Below are positions 21,960 to 32,560 of a stretch of 64,000 nt of DNA, in pieces. Source of the DNA: Diabrotica undecimpunctata (taxonomy: Eukaryota > Arthropoda > Insecta > Coleoptera > Chrysomelidae). Each line of letters begins with the position of its first letter. Within the stretch, counting starts at the first letter, position 1. The DNA lies in contig NC_092803.1 of the NCBI RefSeq assembly GCF_040954645.1, positions 121,353,961-121,417,960 on the forward strand, read 5' to 3'. A model generated the notes under the pieces. It did not search any database, was not told the DNA's origin, and was given only the letters and a program-made list of their open reading frames with translations. A program made the position numbers and the translations under genes.

Positions 21960-23240
21960 ATCGATGTTTAGCACACCTCATCCCGATAGTACAGCTCATG
22001 GTAACTCAGCGATAATCATCCACAGCTGCAAATCACATAATGAATTGCCGAAATATGGAACAGAAAAAATACAACCAGCATTCGTTGAGATATTGCGGAG
22101 TTAAGCCCCTTTCATACAATCAGCTACAGCCCAACAACAAGAACCACAAGAGCACAGTAACAACAGGAGCTCTACTCGCTGAAGGTGCTGCCCTGGAACA
22201 TCAGCCGGCGCTCACTCAGGCGGGACGACCAAGGCGGCGTATTAAATGACTGTGTCTATAAACGAAAACATTTTGCGCTTCTATTACAAAGTGACGAACC
22301 TCAGTCGAGAAACGATCAGCTATCGTAAACATCTGTATGTCGAATTTTGCAGAGAGTACCCAAAGATTCAGAGTATCTGAACAGCGAATATCAGATCAAT
22401 AACGAGTAATTCGGGAGAACGGGAGATTCATAACCAAGAGCTAGTTGTAGATTAAGTCCCTAATGAAATCCCTAATGATCAGACTCCTGAGTTTCTCATA
22501 CAAGAAACTCAATCTGTTAATACGCAGCAGGACAACAACGAGTTGCACGATAGCCTGGTAAGTAAGATGGTATGTGCCGTACAAGAGTTTAATGAGACAA
22601 ACCTACTTAGCAGACCACCGCTACCAAAAATAAACTCTTGTAAGACACTAGGTCCGCTGTTACAAATTGTGAACAATGAAGTCCTACCCAACTATATCGT
22701 GGAAGCATATACATTAGAATATTTGCATATGCTGATTTACTGTGCAGCAACAGTAATTGCCAATGTTATGGACATTAAGATCAAAACACGTCGGGTTACT
22801 AATATTGAAAGGACTAAAAACAGCATTGCACACTGGGAAAAACGACTGCTGAGGAAAATTAAATCATTGTATAGCGATATTGAACAAATTACGGAGTATA
22901 TCCGAGGAGTAAGAACTCGAAAAGTAATTAAAAGAGCTACAGGAATAATTCTGAATACTCCAAGACACTCACAGCATAATCCAGAAAACAACACAAACTC
23001 AACACTGTCTGGACACATTAAAACAAAACTCCCCGTTTATTCAGGTCGGCTAAGGACATACCTATATGTCCTTAGGCGACCCTATGTAATAAATCCTACC
23101 CAAGCCAAGAAAAATTTATGAGTTTTGGGTAAACCAACTTTCGACGCCAGCTACTCATAACAACAATGCTGGATGGATTGAAGACACGACGAACAACTGT
23201 CAACACTACAGTAATATTTCCAGAGGATTTCTTAATGGCG
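21960..23240 (+). pseudogene. R2/R4-like LINE ORF, N-terminal part
   Basis: The first part reads AEGAALEHQPALTQAGRPRR and FYYKVTNLSRETISYRKHLY. The ORF 22543-23121 (192 codons) has LSRPPLPKINSCKTLGPLLQ, 'TLEYLHMLIYCAATVIANVM' and 'IAHWEKRLLRKIKSLYSDIE'. These match the region ahead of the RT in a LINE family usually annotated as type-1 R2-like. A stop-rich gap lies around 22250-22540. The 3' half continues after a short interruption at about 23240-23385. The clade assignment is tentative. Confidence 0.65.
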
Positions 23241-23385
23241 ACTCCAGAGTCGATAGACTATATAAATAAGTTAGATGTTCGTTTGTAAACATATATGTAA
23301 TGTTTTATACAAAATATATGTAAATTTAAATGTAAATGTATCAAGTAAAATACGATAAATAAATAAAAAAACAGTAATATTCACC
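23241..23385. mobile_element. Small AT-rich insertion within the R2/R4-like LINE
   Basis: ACAGTAATATT occurs at both edges (about 23211 and 23371) and the LINE translation breaks between them. The roughly 160-bp AT-rich segment with an AATAAATAAATAAA tail therefore looks like an insertion (SINE- or LINE-tail-like). Confidence 0.4.
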
Positions 23386-25015
23386 ATGAACTTTTCACCA
23401 CTGAAAAAGTCTCGAACTCTCGATTATCAAAGATTTTATAACTGGAAATCTTCTCGACCAGACGGAGTTTAAAACTTCTGGCTAACGAGGTAGTGTAGTG
23501 GCTAATGAGCTTTTAACCGTATTAATTAATCATGTTATTTTTAATCCGCAGGAAATACCGCCATTTCTTACTCAGGGAACCACTTATCTAATATCGAAGG
23601 ATCAAAATAACATCCAAGATCCAGCCAAGTACCTCCCAATTGCTTGTCTTCCAACTTTGTACAAATTGGTCACATGCTGCGTAGCCTAGCGTATCTACCA
23701 ACACTGTTCTTTAAACAATATCACAGGACCTCAACAGAAAGGATGCGCTAAGGGTTCCATGGGCTGCAAAGAACAATTTATAATAGATTAAGTTATTTCC
23801 GACCAGGCATACACAAAACAAAGAACCTTTTTACCTCTTTAGTGACTACAAGAAGGCCTCTGAATCAGTACCGTATGATAGGTTTATAGATATATTGAAA
23901 ATATATAAAGTAGATGATAATATAGTGACCCTTTTAAAGCATATAATGACGGAGTGGAAGACTAAAATTCATATTCATATATTTCAAAATACCCGGTGAA
24001 AACAACATCGCAACTGAAGATATCCCAAATAACCGAGGACTCCAGTCCAGGACTTCCAGTGGAACTCGTTGAGTCCACTTTGGTTCTGTTTAGCGATGAA
24101 CCCACTATCTCAGCTACTAAACCCAACTGACTCAAGTTTTAGCATAACAAATAACAACACTGTTGTGGCGAAGGTTAATTATCTGTTGTATATGGATGAT
24201 TTGAAATTAATGGTTTCCACTCGAAACCACCTAGATCAGATGCTAAAAACTGTAGAAACTTTCTCAAAGGATATTAGTATGCATTTTGGACTAGACAAGT
24301 GCCGTCAAAGGAAAGGTTCAGCTAAGAGATTTCGATAAGCAAGATGGCCAAAACATCGAGTCAATGGGTAAAAATGGTGTACAAATATCTCGGAGTAAAG
24401 CAAGCGCGGAAAATTGACCATGAAGAAATGAAAACCGAATTAACTTCCGAGTTCATACGAAGAGTAAGACAACTAAATCGGTCATATCTTAATAGTAAAA
24501 ATTTATTTAAGACATTAAATACTTACGTTTGTTCCGCGCTGAGCTACTCATTTGGTATTATAAATTAGTCAAAAACGGATATAGAGAGTCTTCAGCGGCA
24601 AGTAAGAATACTTCTCACAAAGGAGCAAAAACACCATTCACGCAGTGCAGTAAAGAGAACATTACCGCGATATCAAAGGACAAGAGGACTTCTGGATATG
24701 GCGAGCAACTGGATAAATAGGTTTCTAATCTAAGAACTTATTTTCAGGTATAGGCTGAGACATCTACTTTACATGGTGCAATTTGCGCAGTAGATGATAC
24801 AACGCCGCTTAAACTGAGAGAACAAGAAATGCACATAAACTACCTGAGTAAGCAAAAAAAAATACTCACCTGGATGACTAAATCTCTGCATGGGCGACAT
24901 CTCAATGAGATCAGCCAATAATATGTCGACAATACAGCGTCTAACTATTGGTTGACGATTATCAGGAAAGATGTACCTGAAACGTATTGTTAAAGAACCT
25001 CAAGTCCAAAATGAT
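23386..25015 (+). pseudogene. R2/R4-like LINE RT, YMDD box
   Basis: Broken frames give 'EIPPFLTQGTTYLISKDQNN', 'DPAKYLPIACLPTLYKLVT', KGCAKGSMGCKEQFIID, 'FSDYKKASESVPYDRFIDIL' (motif A region), YLLYMDDLKLMVS (catalytic YMDD, 24069-24338), ISMHFGLDKC, 'YKYLGVKQARKIDHEEMKTE' (24344-24568) and LHGRHLNEISQ. The order matches one RT ORF with many frameshifts. It ends near 25015, where Penelope-type sequence begins. Confidence 0.75.
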
Positions 25016-25019
25016 AATA

Positions 25020-25475
25020 TTAAATAATAGTGGGGTATACACAAACTTAAATGTGGCAACTGCTCAAAAACTTACATCGGTCAAACTGGTAGAACTTTTA
25101 ACAGACGGATAGCAGAGCACAAAATGGCTTTCAATAATAGAAAAACAGATTCTACGTACGCACTTTACCTTCTAGATCATAATCGTTCTTTTAATAATCA
25201 ATTTTGAATTCTTCACATTCAAAATAAAGACCTTAAGCTATCTTTATTAGAATGAATGAAAATTAATTAATTAAAAAATACAGTCATAATTCTGAATGAC
25301 GAACTTGAGACAAACAGTTCTCAGTTAAATACTAGAATGTGTAAACGGATGCCAAAAATAGATCACTTGAGAAAGGCACTCTGCTGAAACAGCTGTAGTG
25401 ATAATAAATTATAATACATTTTGTAGACGTTTTGAAAACAAAAGTTTTCAGTGTTTAATTGTGAGATAAAATAAA
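25020..25475 (+). pseudogene. Penelope-like element, GIY-YIG endonuclease fragment (copy 1)
   Basis: The translation reads SGVY, then KCGNCSKTYIGQTGRTFNRR and IAEHKMAFNNRKTDSTYALY, then ILHIQNKDLKLSLLE. GVY...YIG plus Arg and the later Glu are hallmarks of a GIY-YIG nuclease, here with the cysteine pair found in Penelope-like elements. A one-base shift separates GVY from the rest. The 3' tail (about 25345-25475) is shared with 61563-61690. No Penelope RT is present here. Confidence 0.8.
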
Positions 25476-26752
25476 TTTCCATCAAGTAACGGTCGAATCT
25501 ATAAATATATATTATTATATAATATTAATTATACCATTACGAGTATATAGATAGAGGGAAAAAAGTTATACAAAAACCCTCGTGGATTCAGCAAAACGCA
25601 AGATTTAAAAAAATCTGGAATATACTAGAAAGTTTAAAAATCTATGAAAAATGTGAACAGTGCAGTAACATAGTTGGAAGAAGAAGAGAATGGGAAATAA
25701 GGATATATTAAGAAACTATTATGGAACACAAAAACATAATAGAAATCTTACAATTAAATCTCGCACGTTTTTTCGGCATTTATCATCACTATTTTTTTTC
25801 TTCATATTTTCAAGATCCGTTTAAAAATTGAAGAAGACGTAACTTTTTGTTTCACTTCTATTAAACGCACTTTGTTTTAATATACCCTTTGTTGAGCCAA
25901 TTGTTGGTTTATATAGAGAACGACTTTTACTTTTAGATAAAGACAACTTAGACATTTTTGATGAAGATTTTTTCTATAAAGTTTTTAGATATTTTTGTTG
26001 ATCACGACACTTTTGCAGCCAGATAAGTGGATTAGACTCATATATACTCACGTTTAATCATAAATCTTTTTTAATTTCTCCTCGCAATAGGCAAATACAA
26101 CCGTAATAAAAATAATTAAAATTTTGATGATTGCATAAACAATCTATCACGATTTTTAAATTTCTGTCTTGGTAATGAAGCCAAATGCTTCATCTTAAAT
26201 TATTATAATTATGTTTAATTGGTATGCGCACAGTTTTGATTTGTCAATTTTAACTGGAGAGGATTTTAAAAGGAGAGCAGCCAGGTCAGACAAAAAATAT
26301 TTAATAACAGAAAATTAACGTGCGTTCGAAACGTTTAACATTGAATTTATTAATTACGAAGAAGTTAACAATTAGAGGCAATTAAACATAGTTTTACTTT
26401 TTTAGATTCAGATACTTTGTGACCTTACTCATATGATGTATAAGGAATTCAGGAATTAAAATAGTAGCATAACAATTATCAGTACCGTGTACGTCATAGA
26501 CTCATAGAATGATGTCATACAATAATCTTACTAATATGATATTAAAAAATTCAATAAATTTTTTTCTAAACTTATCTTCTTACTTATAAACTAACGCTAC
26601 TTATCCCACTAAAGGATAACTACGTTCATAATGTAGATAATCATGTAGATAATCAAACTTACATTTTTACATACATCTAAAATTAGAAGAATACATTGAT
26701 AATAGGTTGCCAGTCAAAAAGTGGCCGCAAATATTTTTAATACGATTAATAG
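25476..26752. other. No gene recognised
   Basis: About 1.3 kb of AT-rich DNA with no ORF of note and no repeat structure I could match to the rest of the window. Confidence 0.45.
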
Positions 26753-27272
26753 TCCGGTAAAATAAGGATGCAACCTCGGAATAAAAGATAATAAGCTGAA
26801 AATTTGCATACGTCTTTATTTTGATGGTATAAAACTTACCTCAAAAGTCTCATATAATCACGTGTCTGCGACTTAAGATATTTAAGGTCAAAGGTCACGA
26901 AAATGAGTTTTCTGCAAATATCTCGTTTCCCTTACACTTTATGACATTTAAGGTGGTAAGAAAAATTGTAGAATGGAAAATTTTCTTCAATTTTTGTCTC
27001 AAGTACTTTTATGTACCTTCAACCCTTCTTAAGATAGAGCGCAAAGAGTGGGGGACCGCTTACCTGTGTAAACGGTAACGCGAAGTCAGCCAGTAGGATT
27101 CAATAAATAATAAGTTATATAGTTAATTATTCACTTAAAATACTATTATTATCATTACGTTTTTATTATTTATTATTTATTAAACTATATTTATAGATAA
27201 TAATTATAAAATATATATTTTTTATATAATATTTATTTTATTTTTAACAACATACAATATTAAATGAAATAT
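26753..27272 (+). repeat. Left terminal inverted repeat of the 2.4-kb element
   Basis: About 520 bp. It pairs with 28651-29180. Its inner 150 bp are almost pure A/T and still match, so the inner boundary (around TACAATATTAAAT) is clear. Confidence 0.88.
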
Positions 27273-27324
27273 TTCAAATGAACTTTAATGATATTTTTAA
27301 CAGCTGTATATACGATAAATTAAG

Positions 27325-27690
27325 ATCAAGTGCAGAATTCAAAAATAATCATTTTTATATTTATATTTTATATTTTTTTAAATTATATATTTATTTATTA
27401 ATCCAATAATCGATTTATTAAAGTTACAAATATAATATATATTCTTTTATTATGTATGGCTAATATTTTTGTATTAATTTTCTTCTTCATCGTCTTCTTC
27501 TTCTTCATCTGACTGCTCAATATCGGATTCATCATCATCATCATCAAGTGCAGAATTCAACAATAATCATTTTTATATTTAATTAAATACTGAAAAAATC
27601 ATATTTATTATTTTTTTAAATTATATATTTATTTATTATTTTTCTTCTTCTTCCTCTGACTGCTCAATATCGGATTCATCATCATCATTC
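27325..27690. repeat. Local tandem duplication of the SGCDT gene's 3' end
   Basis: Two segments are duplicated. ATCAAGTGCAGAATTCAA plus following bases occurs at about 27327 and 27543. The acidic-tail coding block CTGACTGCTCAATATCGGAT occurs at about 27510 and 27657. The unit is roughly 150-215 bp, and the extra copy lies downstream of the ORF's stop. Confidence 0.8.
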
Positions 27691-28330
27691 TCATTTATTA
27701 AAGTATCAGAATAAAAATATTCAAGAATATCAGGTGCATATTCACTTTCTTCATTGAAATCATCTGAAGTTGATGAAGCGTTTAGACATGATTGTCCATT
27801 ACACTGCCCACAAATTAAAGTAAATTCCAATCCTGATTTCCTGCATCCGCAATTAGAACCACAACCTTTCTTGCAATTGCAAAATATTGTATTCAGCAGT
27901 TCTTCTGGTGCTGGCTGTAATAATGTTGTTATTGGTTCCAGAAATTCATTTTGCATTACCCAGCCGAATTCTTGGGGTTTTAAATCATTTCCCAACCAAA
28001 TTTGGGTCTGATAATAGACACGAATGATATGCTGACGTGCTGCTGCACTTGAAGGTGGAAGACTTGATAACTGCACTGGTTTGTTGATTTGATGAACTGG
28101 GTGTATTGAAAAGAGTCTATATCGTCTTCTGATGTTGGAGCATTATACGCTGCTAAGAAAATACGTACTCCATTTTCAAATAATTCTTGTACAGAGCAGT
28201 TTTTTTGTTGAAATAGTTGAGGTGACTGATGTAAATGGTGATTTTTTTCGAACATTTTATTAAACAATATTTTACCTTTCCTATAAATCGCAGAAGTCGT
28301 ATCACATCCACTAAACGCGTGTAAAAATAA
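27636..28330 (-). pseudogene. C-terminal part of an 'SGCDT' cysteine-rich (CXC-like) protein
   Basis: Two overlapping minus-strand frames (27980-28267 and 27636-28076) join to one protein end. Degraded sequence at 28270-28330 still suggests the SGCDTTSA-type motif followed by KGK. Next come FNKMFEK, 'FENGVRIFLAAYNAPTSEDD', 'LSSLPPSSAAARQHIIRVYY' and FGWVMQNEFLEPITTLLQPA. The cysteine cluster CNCKKGCGSNCGCRKSG with CGQCNGQSC follows, then an acidic Asp/Glu tail. I recognise this as the C-terminal end of a protein family repeated in many animal genomes and often associated with mobile DNA; its biochemical role is not known to me. One frameshift near 28070 and the absence of the N-terminal two thirds make it a pseudogene. 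Confidence 0.7.
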
Positions 28331-28650
28331 GATGTGTTTCTTAGAATGAGGTTATTTATCAAAACTTTTCGGTATTTTCAAATTTTTTTCGGTAAAGAAA
28401 TACTAACGCAGAGAAATAGCTCTACCCTACCATTCCCACCATCAAGTGAAATATCCCTCCACCGCTATTGTGCGTATATACATAGAAGTCCCAAACTCAT
28501 TCGTCACGGTGTGTAGAAAGTCATATTAAAAAAAACCGGTTAGGTCATATATAACAAAGGAGCATCTGCTACAGCTTCGCAGAAACAGCAACCGCCGTAC
28601 AAGAGATTTGTATTTCGAGAGATAATATTCGTAGTAATATGGACGAAAAG

Positions 28651-29180
28651 TATTTTATTTAATATTGTATGTTTGTTAAAAATAAAATAAATATTATATA
28701 AAAAATATATATTTTATAATTAATCTCTATAAATATAGTTTATTAAATAATAAATAATAAAAATTTAATGATAATAATAGTATTTTAAGTGAATAATTAA
28801 CTATATAACTTATTATTTATTGAAACCTATTGGCTGACTTCGCGTTACCGTATACACAGGTAAGCGGTCCCCCACTCTTTGCGGTCTATCTTAAGAAGGG
28901 TTGAAGGTACATAAAAGTACTTCAGACAAAAATTCAAGAGAATTTTCCATTGCACAATTTTTCTTACCACCTTAATTGTCATAAAGTGTAAGGGAAACGA
29001 GATATTTGCAGAAAACTCATTTTCGTGACCTTTGACCTTTAATATCTTAAGTCGCGGACACGTGATTATATGAGACTTTTGAGGTAAGTTTTATACCATC
29101 AAAATAAAGACGTATGCAAATTTTCAGCTAATTACCTTTCATTCCGAGGTTTGCCCCCTTTTTTGCCTTATTTTACTGGA
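28651..29180 (-). repeat. Right terminal inverted repeat of the 2.4-kb element
   Basis: Inverted partner of 26753-27272, with scattered substitutions and short indels only. Confidence 0.88.
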
Positions 29181-29800
29181 TTATAATAGTGATTAATTTT
29201 TGAAGAAAAATTTTATTTCGTTCATTTATTTTTTAAATAAAATACAATACTCATGACGTATATGCATGTTTTTATATATAAAATTAAAGATAATATTTTT
29301 CTTAATATGATGATATGAGTTTGCCTGTGAATCGCGAGGTATCAAAGATAAAATAAAAGACAGCGCGTGGTTTGAAGTGACAGTTGTGTGAATTTTTAAA
29401 GCGTGCGTCGATAGATACTGGTATAGAAAAAAATATATCTGACTATAAGGTATTAAGACAACGTAACGAACTGAAAATAACGAACGAAAAAATATTATAT
29501 AGATTTCTATCCGAGAGAATAACATGTAACTACATGTCTGTGATAGACCCTTGAGCACTATGGACAGCCTTGTCTGTACATTCAGTACATTGTTGCCGAA
29601 AGAAAGTTTATTTTGGAGATGGTCTGGGGAAATATTTCAACGATGTGATTACAAGATTTAGAAGCAGGTTTATATCTTAGATTAAATCAACAGTTTCTTT
29701 CCTCTCAATTCATAAAAAATAACATAATAATTTTTTAACGACATAAATCAAAACAATTTATTCTAAAAAATAACAATTTTATAATTCTAATTAAAACTAT
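29181..29800. other. No gene recognised
   Basis: AT-rich flank of the long-TIR element. ORF 29226-29558 (minus) has no family signature. Confidence 0.4.
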
Positions 29801-29804
29801 TTTA

Positions 29805-30560
29805 AATTTCGGGTGTTATACTTTGAAAGGCCTGAATGATTTTTTGACGTAATTCTCCTAAATTTCCGACATGTTCATGCATGTGTTGGTAAAGTTGTTG
29901 CTTTACATAACCCCATACGAAAAAGTTAAAAGGTGCAAGATCAGTAGAGCTAGGTGGCATTTTTATGGTATCTTTTGTACCAATAACTATCTGGAAACGT
30001 AATGTTTAAAATATTAATAGGTAATGCTCAAACTGCTGGAATTATGTGATTTCTCAGGATATCTAGATATTTACGACGACACAGAATACCCACGATGAAA
30101 AAAGGACCAATTATGTTGTCACCTAAAATACCAGCCGAGACGTTAACTTTTTGACGGTATTGTGTTTTGTAAGCAACACTTATGTGCCTATTTTCTGTAG
30201 AGTACCCTACGGTTCCAGATGGATTGTGATGGCCAATTAAAGAAAAAGAAGACTTATCTGTAAACAAGATTTTTTTTCATGAACTTTTCGTCAAGAGTAA
30301 TGTGTTCTATTATGTCAAAACACCATCCGTATTATTATTCCGTTATTACAAATCCATTATTACAAAACACCATCGGTCGTTCATATTCAGCAGGGAAAAT
30401 TTACTGAGTTTTTTTACAATTTGTAGCAATGGTACTTGTTTCTTTTTATATTTATTCGTACAGTTTTAGCACAAATACCAGTTTCTCGTAAAATAACGGG
30501 TGTTACTACAAGGAAAATTGATTTCAGCTAGACTCATGGCAGTTTATTTACGTGCCATCG
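29805..30560 (-). pseudogene. Mariner-type transposase C-terminal half (DD41D-like family)
   Basis: The minus-strand ORF 30028-30267 reads FTDKSSFSLIGHHNPSGTVG, then QKVNVSAGILGDNIIGPFFI. This is the first catalytic Asp region and the NVWAGI..IIGPFF block. Downstream (29805-29960) it continues as LAPFNFFVWGYVKQQLYQHM, where the last catalytic Asp (LDFF in the related copy) is changed to Asn. It is the same family as the transposase at 47024-48125. A large deletion removes the second catalytic Asp. Confidence 0.8.
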
Positions 30561-30659
30561 AAAGTCACGGACGGGTTTCTGTTCTATAAAAATACATTAT
30601 AAACCTTAAATATATAGACTTAATTTCCTGTATTTAGTTAATAAAATAAACTTAATTTA

Positions 30660-30990
30660 CAATTAGAAAATACATATTTATTTTTTCCGAAAACTTTAGG
30701 GACATGCGTTATTGTTACAAATAAACAACTTACGATTTTTTACAGTCAAATCCAGGGACAATACGTAATCTGTTTCAACAACCTGTTTACTGTAGATACG
30801 GACATTTATTTTCGGCACATATTTATTTCTTATTGCTACAATCCACTTTTTTCTCATCAGATTATCTTTGGGAAACATATGCCAAACAATATTTACTTAG
30901 AAATAGGCAGATTTGAACATTTGACGTGACCTCCAACTACATTAGCGCCATCTACGTTGAGATTTCCAGATTAGCTGCCATTTTGTACAA
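30660..30990 (-). pseudogene. THAP-domain protein fragment (copy A) with its upstream region
   Basis: The minus-strand frame reads MFPKDNLMRKKWIVAIRNKY, then VPKINVRIYSKQVVETDYV, the interior of a C2CH THAP zinc finger. Its upstream 80 bp (30905-30985) match the region upstream of the THAP ORF at 56796. Compared with that copy, about 70 bp including the start codon and first zinc cysteines are deleted, and the third cysteine (RIC) is now Tyr. It is inactive as a zinc finger. Probably the 5' end of one transposon family present twice in opposite orientations. Confidence 0.75.
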
Positions 30991-31199
30991 CTTTATCGCC
31001 CAGCGAAGCGATATTTTTTGTCTCGCTGCGACAGATCACGCTTTATGGGATGAGGATAATGCAATACTGTGTAATACAAGTAGATCGCTCGTCTGCCTCG
31101 GTCAGATATCGCTGTCCGCCGCGGCAGACCGCGTTCTTTATATCCTAGGTTATCTCTTTTGTATGCATGTTATAGATGAGTAATAACGCAAAGAAACTC

Positions 31200-31339
31200 T
31201 AAAATCCAACTTAACGAAATAAGATTTCTCAGAAGAGTGAAAGGCATTACAATACTTGATAGATACGAAAATGAAAACGTAGGACAAGTACTAAACATTT
31301 CTTAATTAAGATCTACACAAATCGACTAACTAAACAAAT
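31200..31339 (+). pseudogene. LINE C-terminal fragment, target of the next insertion
   Basis: The frame reads EIRFLRRVKGITILDRYENE, then QVLNIS, the usual RFLRRVAGKTRLDRIRNE-like tail of insect LINEs. The sequence resumes after 32206, so it was split by the LINE at 31340-32194. Confidence 0.65.
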
Positions 31340-32194
31340 CATCATCATTATCATCAATCTGTATACGTCCACTGCTGGACATAGGTCTTTCTCAGTTCTT
31401 TTCACCTGTCTCTGTCTTATACGGCTTGCATCCAGTTATTGCTAACACGCTTTAGGTCGTAAGTCTATCTAGTTGGTGGGCGTCTTTTGTTCCGTATTAC
31501 TTCTTGTTTTGGTCTCCACTCTAAAATACGTTTTGTCGATTGGTTGTCTGATAATCTAGCGACGTGTCCTGCCCAATTCCATTTTAACGACGCGTTTCTT
31601 TCGATGGCGTCTGTTATTTTTGTTCTACGACAATTTGTTGTCGACGTTGTATTTTTTCGTTTGGGATTCGGTTTCTCAGAGAGACACCCAACATCTAGCT
31701 CTCCTTAGCCCTCTGAGTCACGCGAATCTTATTCACTACCTTTTTTATAAGTGTTAATGTTTCCGCTCCATAAGTACAGAGTACAGAGTACAGGTAACAT
31801 ACATTGGTCAAAGATTTTTCTTTTGAGGCGTATGGGTAGATCGGATTTAAATACATAGTATATACCAAACGCTGTCCAGGCTAATCCTATGCGACGTGGG
31901 AGCTCACATGTCTGATTATCTCTGCCCAACCGAATTTCATGTCCTAAGTACTTATACGATGTAGTCTGCACAATATCCCTTTCATCAACAGCAATTTTTT
32001 GATTTAGCACCAGAATCGTCATTATTCGGGCCTTGTTCATATTAATCTTTAGTCCGATCTCAAAGGAAGCGTGATATAATTTCTTAAAGATTATTATTGT
32101 ATCAATCATACGATCAGCTATAAGTACGATGTCATCTGCAAATCTCAAATGATTGAGCTTTTCTCCATTAATGTTGACACCATGCTAATATACC
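31340..32194 (-). mobile_element. 5'-truncated LINE with perfect 12-bp target duplication
   Basis: AACTAAACAAAT occurs at 31328-31339 and again at 32195-32206, exactly flanking this piece. On the minus strand it encodes 'LRFADDIVLIADRMIDTII' (catalytic FADD intact), SYKYLGHEIRLGRDNQT and 'LPIRLKRKIFDQCMLPVLCT' (ORF 31729-32148). A frame-shifted tail follows with MLGVSLRNRIPNEKI and WKELRKTYVQQW-like sequence, and it ends in a GATGATAATGATGAT tail. It is the same family as the fragment at 14141-14540. Several indels, but the duplication is unchanged, so insertion is relatively recent. Confidence 0.85.
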
Positions 32195-32253
32195 AACTAA
32201 ACAAATACTATATTAGAAATCGAAAGGAAACCAGCACAGGAAAACTGTACAGG

Positions 32254-32560
32254 TTATAGCATAGACATATAATACAAGATATACTGACTGCTGCAATACA
32301 GTGGAGTTCCCCCAGTGCGGTAGAGAAAACTGACGCAAAGCAGTCCCTGCATCTTTGGGTAATGCGCCGGATTCATAGACCACGTCGAACCTTTTCATTG
32401 GCCATTTAGGTTACGCGGTCGTTAAACCTGACAAACTAGAAAGAGATGCAGGGACTGCTTTGCGTCAGATTTCTCTTTCGCACTGGGGGAACGGGCTGGT
32501 ATTGCAAGGATCAGTTTATTTTGTATTATATGTCTCTGGGTTATAGTTATATTTATGTAA
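32254..32560. mobile_element. Palindromic MITE, TIRs about 110 bp
   Basis: The left arm (32254-32365) and right arm (32433-32560) are inverted copies. Shared words include CAGTCCCTGCATCT, GACGCAAAGCAGTCC, TTCCCCCAGTGCG and ACATATAATACAA. A unique spacer of about 70 bp separates them. No ORF. The right half, including the spacer edge, is repeated in diverged form at 57470-57610. Confidence 0.8.

Larger units (their letters stand above)
26753..29180. mobile_element. DNA transposon with about 520-bp terminal inverted repeats
   Basis: Two arms, 26753-27272 and 28651-29180, are near-identical inverted copies. They share the outer TCCGGTAAAATAAGG-like end, the AACCTCGGAAT block, the AAGGTCACGAAAATGAG block, the GCGGTCCCCCACTCTTTGC block and a TA-rich inner end. 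Between them is about 1.4 kb with a broken minus-strand gene. The flanks GATTAATAG and TTATAATAG agree at six of nine positions. A 9-bp duplication would point to a Mutator-like element, but it is too weak to assign a superfamily. It looks like an internally deleted derivative of a larger element. Confidence 0.85.

Noticed and set aside
29226..29558. 110-codon minus-strand ORF rich in Phe, Tyr and Ile
   Set aside because: Its composition is that of AT-rich non-coding DNA and it matches no family I know.
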